From the NCBI GenBank assembly GCA_019918135.1, contig WBZZ01004019.1, positions 253,501 through 317,500 on the forward strand: a DNA stretch of 64,000 nucleotides, written 5' to 3'. Origin of the DNA: Paulinella micropora. Its lineage: Eukaryota > Cercozoa > Imbricatea > Euglyphida > Paulinellidae. Both the position numbers and the translations under genes were made by a program. Positions 18,068 through 29,022 of the stretch are shown here, piece by piece (the first letter of the stretch is position 1; every line of letters starts with the position of its first letter). The notes under the pieces are model-generated. The model was not told where the DNA came from. It ran no database searches and worked only from the letters and a program-made list of their open reading frames with translations.

Positions 18068-18541
18068 TTACCCCTCAACCCTATTTCTGTATTTATTATA
18101 TTTATCAAGCACATCATCAAAGCTATCACCATCACTTATCAACTTCCTAGCATATGTTTCATCTCTTTCACTCAATGGTTGCTTCCTAGCTAGCAACCAG
18201 CTATCTAACAATCTCTCCTCTTTCTTTCTTCTTTCTTCTTCTCTCTTTCTCTTTCTTTTCATTTTATCATTATTCTTCTTTCTGTTCTTCTCTTCTTCTA
18301 TTGCTGCTAATCTTTCATCTATCGCATCATCTCTTTCTTCAAGTTCTTCTTTCTTTTTTGTTAACTCTTTTATTTTTTCATTTATCAATTCGATTTGATT
18401 ACTTACTGTTATTTTATGTCTATTTACTATGCTTTCTTGTTTATCCATATAATATTCTATCCAGTCATTACTGTCTCTGCTTATACTCTCGTTATCAGAA
18501 TTATCAGAAAAATTATCAAGGTTATCAAAATTATTAGACAT
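18068..18541 (-). CDS. Coiled-coil hypothetical protein, 157 aa
   Basis: Intact frame from ATG 18541 to TAA 18068. The N-terminus is rich in N, D and S (DNLDNFSDNSDNESI). It is followed by a long charged coiled coil (residues about 40-120, with KKKEELEERDDAIDERLAAIEEEK and a KRKRKREEERRKKEE segment) and a short C-terminal helix (SFDDVLDKYNKYR). No known domain. It is the rightmost viral-type gene. A TATATAAAAG word (minus strand, 18557-18548) lies only about 10 bp before the ATG, so the true start may be a later Met such as the one at MDKQES. Confidence 0.5.
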   Translation of the reverse strand: MSNNFDNLDNFSDNSDNESISRDSNDWIEYYMDKQESIVNRHKITVSNQIELINEKIKELTKKKEELEERDDAIDERLAAIEEEKNRKKNNDKMKRKRKREEERRKKEERLLDSWLLARKQPLSERDETYARKLISDGDSFDDVLDKYNKYRNRVEG

Positions 18542-18559
18542 ATATCACTTTTATATATT

Positions 18560-19090
18560 TTGCTAAGAGGTAAAATGGCCTTCTTTTCGCTTTGTCAAAA
18601 ATCGTGTTTTTGGCAAAGGAGAAAATCTGTTGGTCTATTTTGCAGTTTTCGTGCAAAAAAAATATCAGTCATCAATGTTTCGGTCACGGGCTCATTTCCT
18701 TTTTATTTGTCCGTTACCTTTTTATTTTGTCGTGGACCGAAGTGGTTATTTCGAAAAATTCTGTTTTGATGCCTGTTGTCTATGATTTTCTTTTTTCTTA
18801 ATTCCTTATTGATATTTTTCTATTATTTTACGAAAGTGAAATGTATGAATGATTATCGTTGCCTTTTTGTTCCTGCGGGCCGACCGTGTGTGTCTCTGGA
18901 GGCGGGGGGTGTGTATTGAAAAACTGTCTAGAAGTGGCCCCCTATACTACTGGTAAAGGACGGAAAACGAGTGTTAAAAGGTGGAGGACTACCCCCCATT
19001 GAAGAAATACAACGGTTGGTTACTGCTCTCAATCAGGGGCTTAAGAGTAGAACAGTGACAGACGGGTTGATTACGAGCCAGGAGGGAGAA
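18560..19090. other. Border between viral block and transposon-like block
   Basis: No gene is clear here. 18560-18890 is AT-rich and resembles the viral DNA. From about 18880 the base composition becomes more GC-rich (GGCGGGGGGTG). I see no terminal inverted repeat, target duplication or tRNA that would mark the viral end. A short open stretch at about 18970-19090 (LPPIEEIQRLVTALNQGLKS) could be a broken exon leading into the next frame. Confidence 0.4.
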
Positions 19091-19091
19091 T

Positions 19092-19654
19092 ATGACGTCA
19101 GAGTCGGTAACTGCTTATGCGGTAGTAGCACCCCATACGGATTATGAATCCTTTAGCAATTTACGCCCGGTTGAAATCCCGTGGGATTTGCTAACACGGG
19201 AACAGAAGATAGACGAAAATGATTTTCGTACAAAGTTGAACATGTGGGTGTTTGCATGCAAATTATATCACGATGGGGATAATTGGCGGGCTGCTCGTTT
19301 TCAAGTCCACCATCTCGAAGCACAACTGGTTCTTGAAAGGAATCACCCAGAACAGTTTTTGGTAAAGTTGCAAAATCAAGCTCATGCTCTGTTTCTACGT
19401 CGTCGACGTGGCTGCAGGAATGCAAATGCATGTGTTTTCCGATATCTTGCGGTGCAAGGATCTCTCCATCCTTTTTTGGTGAGTCCGAAAACATGGATAT
19501 CGAAGAGAAAGACGGGCTGCTGGAACTAGACGTGGAGGGAGCACTACTGATTGACAACCTGTGCCCTCTTGCTAGCGCCCGGCCCACAGGAGAAGACGCG
19601 ATGCTTGCTGTAGATGAGCTATTTCCAGGCGCCGATGAAACATCGAGATTTTGA
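19092..19654 (+). pseudogene. Unidentified protein, two overlapping frames
   Basis: Frame 19092-19529 (IPWDLLTREQKIDENDFRTK, RAARFQVHHLEAQLVLERNH) changes near 19420 to frame 19430-19654, whose end is acidic (GLLELDVEGALLIDNL...DELFPGADETSRF) before a TGA. Together they give about 190 residues with helical character. I do not recognise it. It precedes the intron-rich block with the 23-bp palindromes and may be its first gene. The region 19660-20400 after it is AT-rich, with only short T and A runs and no convincing exon. Confidence 0.35.
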
Positions 19655-20361
19655 GGATACATGGAAAAGTCGAAAAGGTGTAAATTGGAAAAACAAATCC
19701 AAAAAATGCTTTTTTTCCGGTCTCACAGATAAAAATAACCGAATGGAGTCTACTCGGACGTTTTCAGCATTTTGGTGTTTGTAGGAAAACCAATTTATGA
19801 CGATGACAGAAAAGCATCCTTTTTTTTTGAAAATTTGATTTTTTTGGAGGAAATTTCAAATCAAATTTTCAATTTAAAGGCACTTGCCACGTTCTTTTGC
19901 TCAAATGCGGCAAAGGACAAATAAGTGTAGGAAAAATTGGTACTGAACGGTGCTCATGGCTAAAAAAAATATCAGGCAGAGAAAAACGGAAAGCAAAAAT
20001 GGTCCAATTTATCATTGCGCCATTTACAACGTTCAGGCCTAAATTTTTTTGGCACGCTCCGAATTTTACAGGTTGCGCGTCCCTTGGGTCATGTGATTCC
20101 TCAGATCTCGACTTGGGATCAAAGTCGAAAGTGCCTACTGAGCCGGGTACAGACCCTGCTCTTGACTGGCTCGCCACCGAACACCATTATTTTTTGGTAT
20201 CAGGTAAAATTGCTTGAAGATGCCGAGAACGTGAGGTGGTAAAACACCTGCTACTAAGGAGACCAAGACGAGACCAACTGCTTCCAATAGAGCAGTCGGA
20301 GCGGGCCGTTCGCGTACGAACGCGGTAATTTTTTTACCTCGATTTCTTATTACAAAAAAAA

Positions 20362-20384
20362 GTCGGAGTAGGGTCTACTCCTAT
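20362..20384. repeat. 23-bp palindrome, copy 1
   Basis: Arms GTCGGAGTAG and CTACTCC around GGT, preceded by eight A. Lies 25 bp before a predicted intron end (GTTCGCAG at 20409). Confidence 0.8.
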
Positions 20385-21008
20385 GTTTTTTTATTTTTGT
20401 TTGTTCGCAGGCAAACGAGTACAGCGTTCCATGCACAAAAGCCGAGATGACGATTGCTGTGCTTCCTCTGCAACCTCGCAGGGGCAGGGGAGGAGCTCCT
20501 GAAATGAGGTGGAACATCAAACCCTTGGAACAGGGTGCAGGGCAGGTCCAGTTGGACCCGGAAAAAGACATCGAGAAGATTCTTTTCGATCCAACTGAAT
20601 TGGAGACCAAGATTTTTTGCAACAATGGCAAGCGGTACGTCATGTCTGTAATTTTGTATCAATCACATTCTTGGAAATTTACTGTTTCAGCTAATTGTTT
20701 TGTGTGTGTTGTTTTTGAGATTTTTTAAAAAATTTTAATCAAAATCCTCAATTTTTTGGTTTGTGATAACTAGATACTCCGTCGTGAGCTCAGATTCATC
20801 CCTCCAACTCAAGGTTGGAGATCTTTACTTGTTCATGGTGTTCAGGAAGAGTGGCCCAAGGTACTTTTCAGCCTCTTTTTTTTACAAAAAACCGTTACTT
20901 GTTGCATACGGCGTCCCATGTTTTTTATCACAACCTATAATTTTGATGTCTGGACAGTCATATTTTCATGTTGTGATAATGTATGCTGTCAAACAATCTG
21001 AAAAAACA

Positions 21009-21028
21009 GGAGTAGACCCTACTCCGAC
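21009..21028. repeat. 23-bp palindrome, copy 2
   Basis: GGAGTAG, ACC, CTACTCCGAC (ACC orientation), followed by T-rich DNA; inside the intron after the exon ending 20861. Confidence 0.8.
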
Positions 21029-21329
21029 TTTCTTTCTGCGATGACTGCTAAAATTTCGTTGTTACTTTTGGTGTGATTTTGGTACTTCAAGGAAAAAAGG
21101 AATTTTTGCGTATTCACAGAGCTTTGATTTTGTGTTCAGTTGTTCGCCAAGTGGTCCGCATTGAAACTTGCAAGCAAAGAGGAACTACAAAATGTGCTCG
21201 TGCAAGAGTCCAAGCAAGAAATTGGAGTGCCAAAGTGAAAAAACTGAAACAAGCATGGTAATTTTTCCTTTCCTTTTGTTGCTTTTCAAGCTTCTCTGAT
21301 GTCTCGGCCGTTTTACACCAAAAAAAAAA

Positions 21330-21349
21330 TCGGAGTAGACCCTACTCCT
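21330..21349. repeat. 23-bp palindrome, copy 3
   Basis: TCGGAGTAG, ACC, CTACTCC, preceded by ten A; in the intron ending at 21372. Confidence 0.8.
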
Positions 21350-22894
21350 ACAACTTATATTTTTTATACAGGAGCAGGCCGGAAATTTTGGACTCAATTG
21401 TTCAAAGAGCGGGCCTCATGGTTCCAGAGAAGCAACGTGGTAAGCATTCTTGCTGCCTTTTGCATTCAATGTAGTGATTCATTTTTCCTTAATTGTGTTG
21501 TTCTCAGATTCAACCTCTGAAGTTTCTGCCTCGTCGACATCGTCGACGTCGTCGTCTTCGTCTTCTCCATCGTCGTCGTCTTCTTCTTCGTCGTCGTCGT
21601 CTTTGTCTTCTTTACCACCAACGATTTACATCTTGCCTGGTGATATTTCTCGATCTGGATCAGGATTAAAATCAGCAACCTCGGCAGCTCCCACAGCTCA
21701 GGTGTCAGCTCCCAAGCCGGCACCAACCCTGAATTCTTCAACATCACCGCCCAATCCCTTGCTTGAAAAAAGTCTGAAACCGACGTTGCAACTGTGGCTG
21801 TTGAACCTGAGAAGAAGTCTGAGGACCCCCTTGCGCCCAAACCAGTTGAAAATCCGCAATCAACATCAGAGGAAGCAAGGGAAGAGGTTATTTCAGTTGC
21901 ATCGGACGAGAAGGAAGAGGATGGGGAATATGAGGAAGAAGATGAAGATGAAGAAAGTGAAGCCGACACCACTGAGTCAACCAAGTCCAAAGGATCTTCT
22001 TCTAGCAAGCTCCCGTTACTCAAGCGAAAAAAAGGCAAGCAAGAAAAGGATACAGAGAACGCCTGCAATCCCAGGAAGAAACGCAAGAACGCTTCGAAGC
22101 CCAAGAGCACTAGTACCGCGAGGCTGAATTCCCAGGAAGCCAAGGATGAAACCAGGCAACAACAAGAAAGGGCTTCAGAAATCATGCAACAAGAAGCTTT
22201 GAAAAATCATTTGCTCAAGAAAGGCTTCTTATTGCTCGACGTTGAAGTGCGCTCTTTGCAGATAAAAAGAGACCATTTGGTCGGGGTGAAAGAAATTTTT
22301 ATTCCCCGCATGTACCGCGCGCCGGAACTATGGCAAATTCGTCCCTTCCTCAAAGATCACGCCCAGTCTCTGTCTACCAAGTTGGCTGAGAATCGTTTCC
22401 CAGACCTGCCTGAACCATACCTTGTTCCAGTGAAGCTTACTGAACTTGGCAAGAAAAATGTGAGAAATTTGACTGAGAATTACATCGACCCTTTCTGGAA
22501 TAACTCTTTGAACTGGCAGCAATTCACCAGCAAGGAGCAGTTCGAAGCTGAGGCTCCCGGACTTTTTGGTGAGGGCAAGGTCAATCAAAACACCGAAATG
22601 CAGTGGCCACCTTATACATCCAGCCAGCAATTTCCCAGCAACAAGCACCAGGACATCTACTATCTTGTCATCGGTGGGAACCATAGTGTTGCTGTAGTGA
22701 AGATGTATCTGGAGAACTATGGACAAGGTGTATGGCATCCAAACTTGCTGTTTCGTGCCAGCAAGCTGTATATCAACTTAACGTCTGACGAGATAGCGAG
22801 GGCCGTGGGGAAAATGAGCTCTGATTATCAGGAAAACGTCTGACAAACCGACGTATTTTCCAAGGTCACACCATTTCAATTTCAAACACATAAT

Positions 22895-22979
22895 GTCGGA
22901 GTAGGGTCTACTCTAGTAGGGTCTACTCCGACTTTTTTTTTTGTGAACACGTAATGTCGAAGTAGACCCTACTCCGACA
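22895..22979. repeat. 23-bp palindrome, copies 4-6 (one doubled)
   Basis: Two overlapping copies share a central arm at 22895-22933, and a third with one arm mismatch lies at 22956-22979 in the opposite orientation. They occupy the 395-bp gap between the stop at 22843 and the exon at 23239. Confidence 0.8.
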
Positions 22980-23059
22980 TTTTGTTTGTGAACAAATTTT
23001 TACTGATTGATTTTTTGCGAAGTAATATTGACTCATTGACCGTTTCACAAAAAAAAAAA

Positions 23060-23169
23060 GTCGGAGTAGGGTCTACTCGATCATTATGTTTTTTTCCCGG
23101 CCCAGAAAATTTTTTTCGACCGTAATTTTCCGATTTTTTCCGAAATGTAGGAGTAGACCCTATTCCTAC
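23060..23169. repeat. 23-bp palindrome, copies 7-8
   Basis: Copy at 23060-23078 (right arm cut short) after eleven A, and a variant at 23147-23169 whose outer arms read GTAGGAGTAG and TATTCCTAC. Confidence 0.75.
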
Positions 23170-23238
23170 GTATGTATTTTTTCCCCAAAATTTCGACATG
23201 TTTTTTCCAAAATACAAAATTTTTATTACTTTCTGTAG

Positions 23239-24437
23239 GTGCAGAAACTTCGGGAGCTTTTCAATGTGTACATTCCCATGGATTGCGATAACACGGAGGA
23301 TAAGGATGACTTTTGCAAGTCACTGGTTAGTCCTCACGTAATGGAATATGGGAGTAACAACATCTTGCCCCAAGTTGATCCCTGGTCGATGCTTCAAGAC
23401 GCGGGAGTCGTTACTTATGCTCATTGGCCTGATGAGGAAAGATTAAGGATGCAGGTTGACCAAAGCGGATCACCGTACCCCAGATCAGAAGAGGATCATG
23501 ACCCAGTACAATATTCTCACTAACAACTTCGTTCTACTGCGCTGCGCTGCACTGCCCCAAAGGTTGTGGACCATGCTTGAACGACTCAACAACAAGGTTC
23601 AAAACCAATAGATGTATGGTCTTCCTGCGGTCAAGAATGCACAAAAGAAGGCGGCAAAAACTGGAAGTGACGAAGACTTAAACGAAGCTCTTTCCAAGGT
23701 CGACTTTTCAAAATACGACAAGCCCGTATCCAAAAACTTCATCAGAAACATCACGACTGGGGTTCATGACACCCTCCTTGAGGAATGTTACAACAATTTG
23801 ACTCCTTCTCAAGCAGCTACCTGGCTCAGCACCCAGAAGGATATCCTCACGTTGCGGACGTGTATCGCACATAATTTCGAAGCAACAGACAACACTATGG
23901 AATGCCTGCGTTCTGTCTTGGGACCGCAATTCACCGAGGAGTGGCTGCTTACCTTCGCCAGGAAAAAGCCCAAGTTTCTAGAAAAATTTATCGCAGAGGA
24001 GAAGAAAAGAGTCAAGTTAGAAAAAAAACAAGCTCTCCTTGGCAAGCAAAGCGCCAAGCCGAAGTTTCTGAGGCACCATCCGCCCAGGAGGAGGAGGAGG
24101 AAGATGAGGGCGGCGAACCTAAACTTGACCATGCTTTTTGGCAATCCTTGTACAATAAGCTTGATCATGATATCAAAAACGTTCTCCGGCAATGGCACTT
24201 TCGACAATGCGAATCTCGAAAAGCACGTGTCGCACGTGGCCTTAAAATGTTGGAAAGTCCGTCTAAGGAAGACGAAAATGCTGACGAAGGAGACGATGGC
24301 GATGATCATCAATACGATCTGGTCCTGTGCCCTCACGTTGTGAGACTGGAAGGTTCTCGCTATGCATTTTTCTACAATGCGGTCGTCAGTATTTATGGCG
24401 AACAAGCTAACCTCACTCTCGCCTTCGGCAGGCACAG
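23239..24437 (+). pseudogene. Continuation of the palindrome-bearing gene, decayed
   Basis: The acceptor CTGTAG precedes 23239. Frame 23239-23523 (VQKLRELFNVYIPMD, NNILPQVDPWSMLQDAG) shifts near 23470 to a frame with MTQYNILTNNFVLLRCAALP and LNNKVQNQ, then an in-frame TAG at 23609-23611. The same frame continues (YGLPAVKNAQKKAAKTGSDE, VHDTLLEECYNNLTPSQAAT). At about 24050 it shifts again into an acidic segment (EEEEEDEGGEPKLDHAFWQS) and ends VVRLEGSRYAFFYNAVVSIY near 24437. It is helical with no recognised domain. Inferred to be part of the same transposon-like protein as 20410-22843, since the style of intron and decay is the same. Confidence 0.4.
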
Positions 24438-25181
24438 ATGGCGGGACAGAGAGAAAATGTTGAAGTTAATGTTAATATTACTGACAATTCAGTCGTTAAT
24501 TTTGCTATTAACACTCCCACAGTTGTTGGCACTGGCCAATATTTGAGAGTTTGTATTCCTCTTCATTATTTCTCTGGCATCTTTAACGAGGAAACTCTCA
24601 TTCCTCCCTCTCTGATTAGTGGTATGAGGCTTCGCTTGACATTTGCACATCAGGAAGCATTTGCCATTATTGGAAGCACTGATGGTAAGGTTTCTCCTGG
24701 GTTTGATGGTTCTGCTTTGACTTACATCCAGTTGTAATGCTGGAAACCTTCTCACTTGTTCCTGCCGTGCAGAGAAATATTTTGGAACAGATGGGAAGCA
24801 AGGATGGGCTTCCATACACTTACGAAACATATTACAACCAAAAAGCAAATCCGGGCACGTCCGATGATTTTAATCTTCAAGTCAATAAGGCCGTTGCCCG
24901 TGCTGAGTGCTTGCATATCGTAACTCAAAATGTGCTCGCTGATAGTGCTAGTAATGATAATTTGGGAACTGCTCAAATGCCTTATAAGCAGTATCAGTGT
25001 CGTATTTGTGATTGGTATGCCCCGCAACAAAAGATGGAACTCGGAGGAAGCACCGATACTCTTGCAGTCGTTCAACGAGGATGTGCAGAATTGTATATTA
25101 ACAAATCTCCAAGCGACTATGGGCATTCGCGATACTTACATGTCTTCGTCTGTTTCTCTTGAAAACAATTTGCTAGAATAA
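24438..25181 (+). pseudogene. Capsid-like orphan fragment, frameshifted and truncated
   Basis: Frames 24438-24737, 24737-25162 and the end of 25181 together give about 245 residues. Landmarks are YLRVCIPLHYFSGIFNEETL, LIPPSLISGMRLRLTFAHQ, FSLVPAVQRNILEQMGSKDG, FNLQVNKAVARAECL and IRDTYMSSSVSLENNLLE. The alternation of IPL...GIF...LIPP...SGMRL strands, then a helix rich in VARA-type residues, resembles jelly-roll capsid proteins of small DNA viruses integrated in protist and animal genomes; I cannot name the family. The DNA is more AT-rich than the gene before it, so the left border near 24438 is a join. The right border is the insertion point of Copia element A at 25186. The N- and C-terminal thirds expected of a capsid protein are absent. 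Confidence 0.4.
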
Positions 25182-25185
25182 TCCA

Positions 25186-25596
25186 TGACCGGTCGATAAT
25201 GTGGGGGATTAAACTAATGGACTTCCTAGTTTGAATAAAAACACTTTAATGAGATGGAAATTAATTGTAATGTAACGGAATATAATAAATCACATGGTTT
25301 CCTATTCTAGAATTTATAGAAACACAATAAATGACTGATAAAGTGACCATGGTATGACTGTAATACAGTGAATCATGGTCATTGTTCTAGATAACAGATA
25401 GATCGGTGCGGTTGTATGTGTTTATGTGTAAATCGGCAATATTACTGTGGTTAAAGGAAATAATTACGATAATAATCGGCATTATCCATTATTGATAAAT
25501 TAGAATGCTCAGGTAAAAGTGGTAATAATGTGGCAATTCTGAGTTCCACGGTTAATAATAAGAAGGAATAAAATATCACGGATTTGTGGTCCTACA
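25186..25596 (-). repeat. 3' LTR of Copia element A
   Basis: On the minus strand it begins TGTAGGACCACAAATCC at 25596, directly after a polypurine tract (TTCGGGGGGAG, 25607-25597), and ends CGACCGGTCA at 25186, giving TG...CA ends and 411 bp. The matching 5' LTR is not in the window, so the left end is inferred from the TG...CA rule and from where the capsid-like frame stops. Confidence 0.55.
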
Positions 25597-25930
25597 CTCC
25601 CCCCGAACTCAGCACCCCTCCCTTCACGGGCGGAATCGATCGCGTCTCATGTAGAGCATTCGCAGAATAGCATTATTACCGTTCACGACAGCTATAAGAG
25701 AGAATTCCTTAGCTTTCATTATTCACCACACCGATTCAATTCTCCGTCACTCACCCTCCCTTTTAGGTGTGACACTTCCCATCGTTATTGGAGCACACAT
25801 CCCGTAATCATGCATGTAACTTGTGCAAATCGCCAAGCGAAGCTAACATAGTTGACCGCTGGATTCAAGTCACGGTAAAATAAAAACGTGATCTTTAATC
25901 GTAAGTTAATTATCCGTACATTCCATCTCG

Positions 25931-28620
25931 TCAGTTGTCCACCTCCGCAGGTAAATAATCAGCGAGTCGGACAGTAAACTGATTAACTAGATTCAAATAT
26001 TGCGGTGCAGGCAAAGCCTTTGTAAAGATGTCTGCCAGATTCTCCGCCGTCCCGATCTTGCGACTCGTGATACGACCTGTCCTCTCTGACTCGACTATGT
26101 AGTGATGCTTGAGCGATAAATGTCTGGACCTCTGGCTCCCAAAGCCATTCGTCGTGGTCAAAATGGAACCTTGATTGTCTTCGTATACCGTCGACGGCCG
26201 CGGTAACGGTATTCCTAACTCGCTGCAAAAATTCTGAATCGCGATTGTGTTGCAAGCCGCCGATGACATTGCGATCGTCTCAGACTCCTGAGTCGATAAA
26301 GCAACCGTTGATTGCAGTTTCGATGCCCAAAATACCGGCCCGGTGATGCAGTGTAGCTTGCCAGAGCGCGACCGTCTTGTAAACTTGCACTTATCAAGAT
26401 CTGCATCAGCATATGTTTGCAGGTCCACTGTCCTCCAGTCCACGTTCGATGGAAAAAATATCCCGCGTTGATCCTTCAATGATCTGTAAAGGCGGCTTAT
26501 CATCCCATACTCTACGTCCGGTTCGCGATGCATATAGATGCAAAGCCTATTGACTGCATACGCCAGCTGCGGCTGAGTCTGCGACATGGGCCATGTTAGC
26601 CCGCCAGCTTCCGCAAATGCCATTGTCTCAGCGTTGACGAGGCATCCGCTGGCTGTGGATCTTGATCCGTGCACGGTGTGACTGTCGGCTTCGCATTTGA
26701 AAATCCGCGATCCTGCAGCAAACCATCGATGTAAGCTTTTTGGTGTATAAGTAGCCCATTTTCAAACCTTTCAAATTGCATTCCGCAAAATACTTCAACT
26801 TCCCCCTTGTCGGTCAATCTAAACTTAGCAGCTTGTAAAAGCTTAACCAGGTTGTCATGCTGCTCCTTCCTTAGACAGAAAACAAGCATGTAGTCAGTTC
26901 GCAGCAATACAATCCATGGCATCGACCTCGGGTCCGTAGCGAGCGGCGGTGGGAACTCTTCCGTCGTACCTCTGAGAAAGAAGACACATGCATCAACAGT
27001 CGACTGTCGATATCCCACCTGTCGCAGAAAACGAGAAATGTGGTTGTGCCATCTCCTTGCCGCCTGTGGGGATCCATATAACGCATTCTTGACTCGCCCT
27101 ATCCCGTTGGGCCTATCTTTGCTCCTAAAGTCATCAGGCGGTATGGCGTAACAAATCTCCCCCATGTCGGCATGTGAGTATGCCTGACTAAAATCTATGT
27201 GCTTAATCCTCGCATTCAATGCTACCATTAACGAACACAACGCCAGCAAAAATATGTGTTGAGTTACGAGGGACTCAGTGAAGTCTCGTAGGGGCTAAAA
27301 TGTTGGAACGGTACCACCTGGTTTCCGTAGATTACCAACCGAGATTTGTACTTAGAACTACCAGTCGCATCATCTATCTTTATCGCGTCAACAAACCCTG
27401 TTCTGATGGGTTTTATCCTGTCCTTGTCAGCATCGTTCCATGACGCCCATTCTAAGCACCCAGCATCGTACAAACCCTGTATTTCACTACCCCTTGCCTT
27501 AACCACCTCCGGCATTTGCCTCAACACCAGGCTTTCTCAACACTCTCGCGAACAAACACACGTCTGTGTAACGAATTTTATCCATCCCACCTCCATAAGG
27601 CATATCATCATCGTGCCTCTCATTCTCTGCATCATCATCCGCAGTTGCAATATGATATCTGTGTGAGGCCACGTTTGCTGGTGTCTGTCTTCTAATTCGT
27701 GGTCCACTAACTACGTTTGTGTCGGAAATATTTCCCTCTATATCTCTCGGAGCTTTTGGCTTCGGTTGTACGTGTACCTTTACATCCGGGAACTGAATCA
27801 CTCTCTCTCCTCGTCGTCTAGTAGGCGTCCTGCCTAGGAACTGACCTCTGTTGTTGCGAAGTGGTGTCTCTTCCACCCTCGGGGCTTCCTCAAGACCTGG
27901 CACTGGTACATGTACATTTCTGTCCTCGCGATAGTTAGACAAGTCATGTTCAACAACAACAATTGTTGAGTCTGTCAACGACTCATCCTTTGTTAGCTCA
28001 GTCTCGTTTTCGTTTTTGTCCGCAATCTGCGTCGAATTTGTTGCCAATTCCCAGTGAGGGGTTCCAACATCTTGTTGCTTTTCATACCCGTAGCTGTACT
28101 CCCCCATATCAGCTGGGTATATACCTGGCGGTTGATACGTCGAGCAATATTGACACAATCCGACCATGCGTTGCCATCCTGTTGGCCAAATATTGAAGCC
28201 CAATCTCAGGCTCCGATATTCCATTTCCATAATCATAGCATGATTGAAACAAAAATGGACATCTGCATACCAGAACCAAGGTCCGTCTGGTAGTGTGGGG
28301 TGTGAGTAGCTACCTGCAAGGAGCAATTCTCTGCCAGCAACGTTGTTTAATGTACATGCAATTCCCAATCGCTTATCTGGCCTGATTCTACTCACTCCTA
28401 TGGGTTTATTTACTTCTAATTTCCCCTCGCCCACTATCGGTTGCGCCTCTGTGAAGTGTGGCAACCATGTCAATGGTGGCACACTTTCGCTGATCAGCTT
28501 GCTGGGATACCACGGCTCCTCCCTGGGGACAATATAGTTTGTTGGGGCATCCAACCGCCACGCTGTGGGCCAGTGTTTGGGTAGCACTGGGAACCCGTAT
28601 GGTTCGTTTAATCTTCTGTA
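25931..28620 (-). pseudogene. pol: Copia A pol: reverse transcriptase and RNase H
   Basis: Frames 28587-27499, 27527-27264, 27249-26596 and 26674-25931. The first is a linker rich in charged residues (RTPTRRRGERVIQFPDVKVH) and PLPDGPWFWYADVHF. The reverse transcriptase starts LEWASWNDADKDRIKPIRTG and has HIDFSQAYSHADMGE, KNALYGSPQAARRWHN and FRLTDKGEVEVFCGMQFERF. The catalytic YVDD box reads LLRTDYMLVF, so one of the two essential Asp is a Tyr and the enzyme should be inactive. RNase H is well kept: YADADLDKCKFTRRSRSGKL, VALSTQESETIAMS, VYEDNQGSI and ENLADIFTKALP. The frame change at about 27290 is in a run of four C. No function now. Confidence 0.75.
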
Positions 28621-28670
28621 TCTAGAAGAGAAAAAATCGCGTCGATTGCGAAGGTAAAAAGGACGTGTCA

Positions 28671-28675
28671 GAAAT
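28671..28675. repeat. Target-site duplication, left copy, of Copia B
   Basis: GAAAT, repeated at 36702-36706 directly after the right LTR. Confidence 0.75.
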
Positions 28676-29007
28676 CTGATAGTACGGTTGTACTGTTAAT
28701 TAGTAAATCAGTCATCTAAATAATCCGGCCGGTCAGTCAGTACTGATTAATTGGCATCCATTGCCTGATAGACTGTAACTTTACCATATTATTGGTTGCT
28801 CATACCAAATAATCAGTTAGTTTGACAGTCATATATTGCTTTATTACTGGTCTTGCGATTACCTTAATCTATTCTAGTTATCACCATTAAAGTATTTCAG
28901 TTCTCGCAATTCCTGAGAACCACAAAGTGGTCACTTCCGGATATCAACTATTCTACACTTTAAGCTAACCTGTTCCGTGAGGATTAATATATCATTCATT
29001 CCATCAG
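28676..29007 (+). repeat. 5' LTR of Copia B
   Basis: 332 bp, ends CTGAT and ATCAG form a short inverted repeat. Near-identical to 36371-36701. Contains AT-rich promoter-like DNA (ATTAATATATC near its 3' end). Confidence 0.85.
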
Positions 29008-29022
29008 GGTTATGAGCGTTTC
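29008..29022 (+). promoter_or_regulatory. Primer-binding site of Copia B
   Basis: GGTTATGAGCG directly after the LTR resembles the initiator-methionine-tRNA sites used by Copia elements (TGGTATCAGAGC type) with differences. It overlaps the likely gag ATG at 29012. Confidence 0.4.

Larger units (their letters stand above)
20410..22843 (+). pseudogene. Spliced gene with ParB-like GGNHSVA segment, decayed
   Basis: Exons read by splice signals: 20410-20634 (GRGGAPEMRWNIKPLEQG; donor GTACGT), 20775-20861 (VVSSDSSLQLKVGDLYLF; donor GTACTT), about 21150-21260 (ASKEELQNVLVQESKQEI), 21373-21440 (SRPEILDSIVQRAGLMVPEK; donor GTAAGC) and 21508-22843. The last exon starts with a serine run, then an acidic and lysine-rich region. 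It ends with a globular domain: LLLDVEVRSLQIKRDHLVG, YLVPVKLTELGKKN and YYLVIGGNHSVAVVKMYLEN. The GGNHSVA turn after two hydrophobic strands is reminiscent of the ParB/sulfiredoxin nuclease-like fold (weak, by eye). Frameshifts at about 21240 and about 21770 both lie in A runs. Every intron seen carries or adjoins the 23-bp palindrome. Confidence 0.5.
25186..28620 (-). mobile_element. Ty1/Copia retrotransposon A, 5'-truncated
   Basis: Minus-strand remnant holding, in order, the end of the integrase region, reverse transcriptase, RNase H, polypurine tract and 3' LTR. Gag, protease, the integrase core and the 5' LTR are missing. It was inserted beside or into the capsid-like fragment, and its 5' side ends near 28620. 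That is about 50 bp before Copia B, whose own insertion at 28671-28675 is therefore younger or unrelated. Confidence 0.7.

Noticed and set aside
1..18560. A free-living virus genome or bacterial contig
   Set aside because: There are no terminal repeats, polB is cut, genes are frameshifted and a spliced gene with a TATA box is present; the block continues into transposons and a host gene.
21466..22185. 239-residue minus-strand frame
   Set aside because: It mirrors the serine-rich and acidic exon of the plus-strand spliced gene, which continues into a globular domain.
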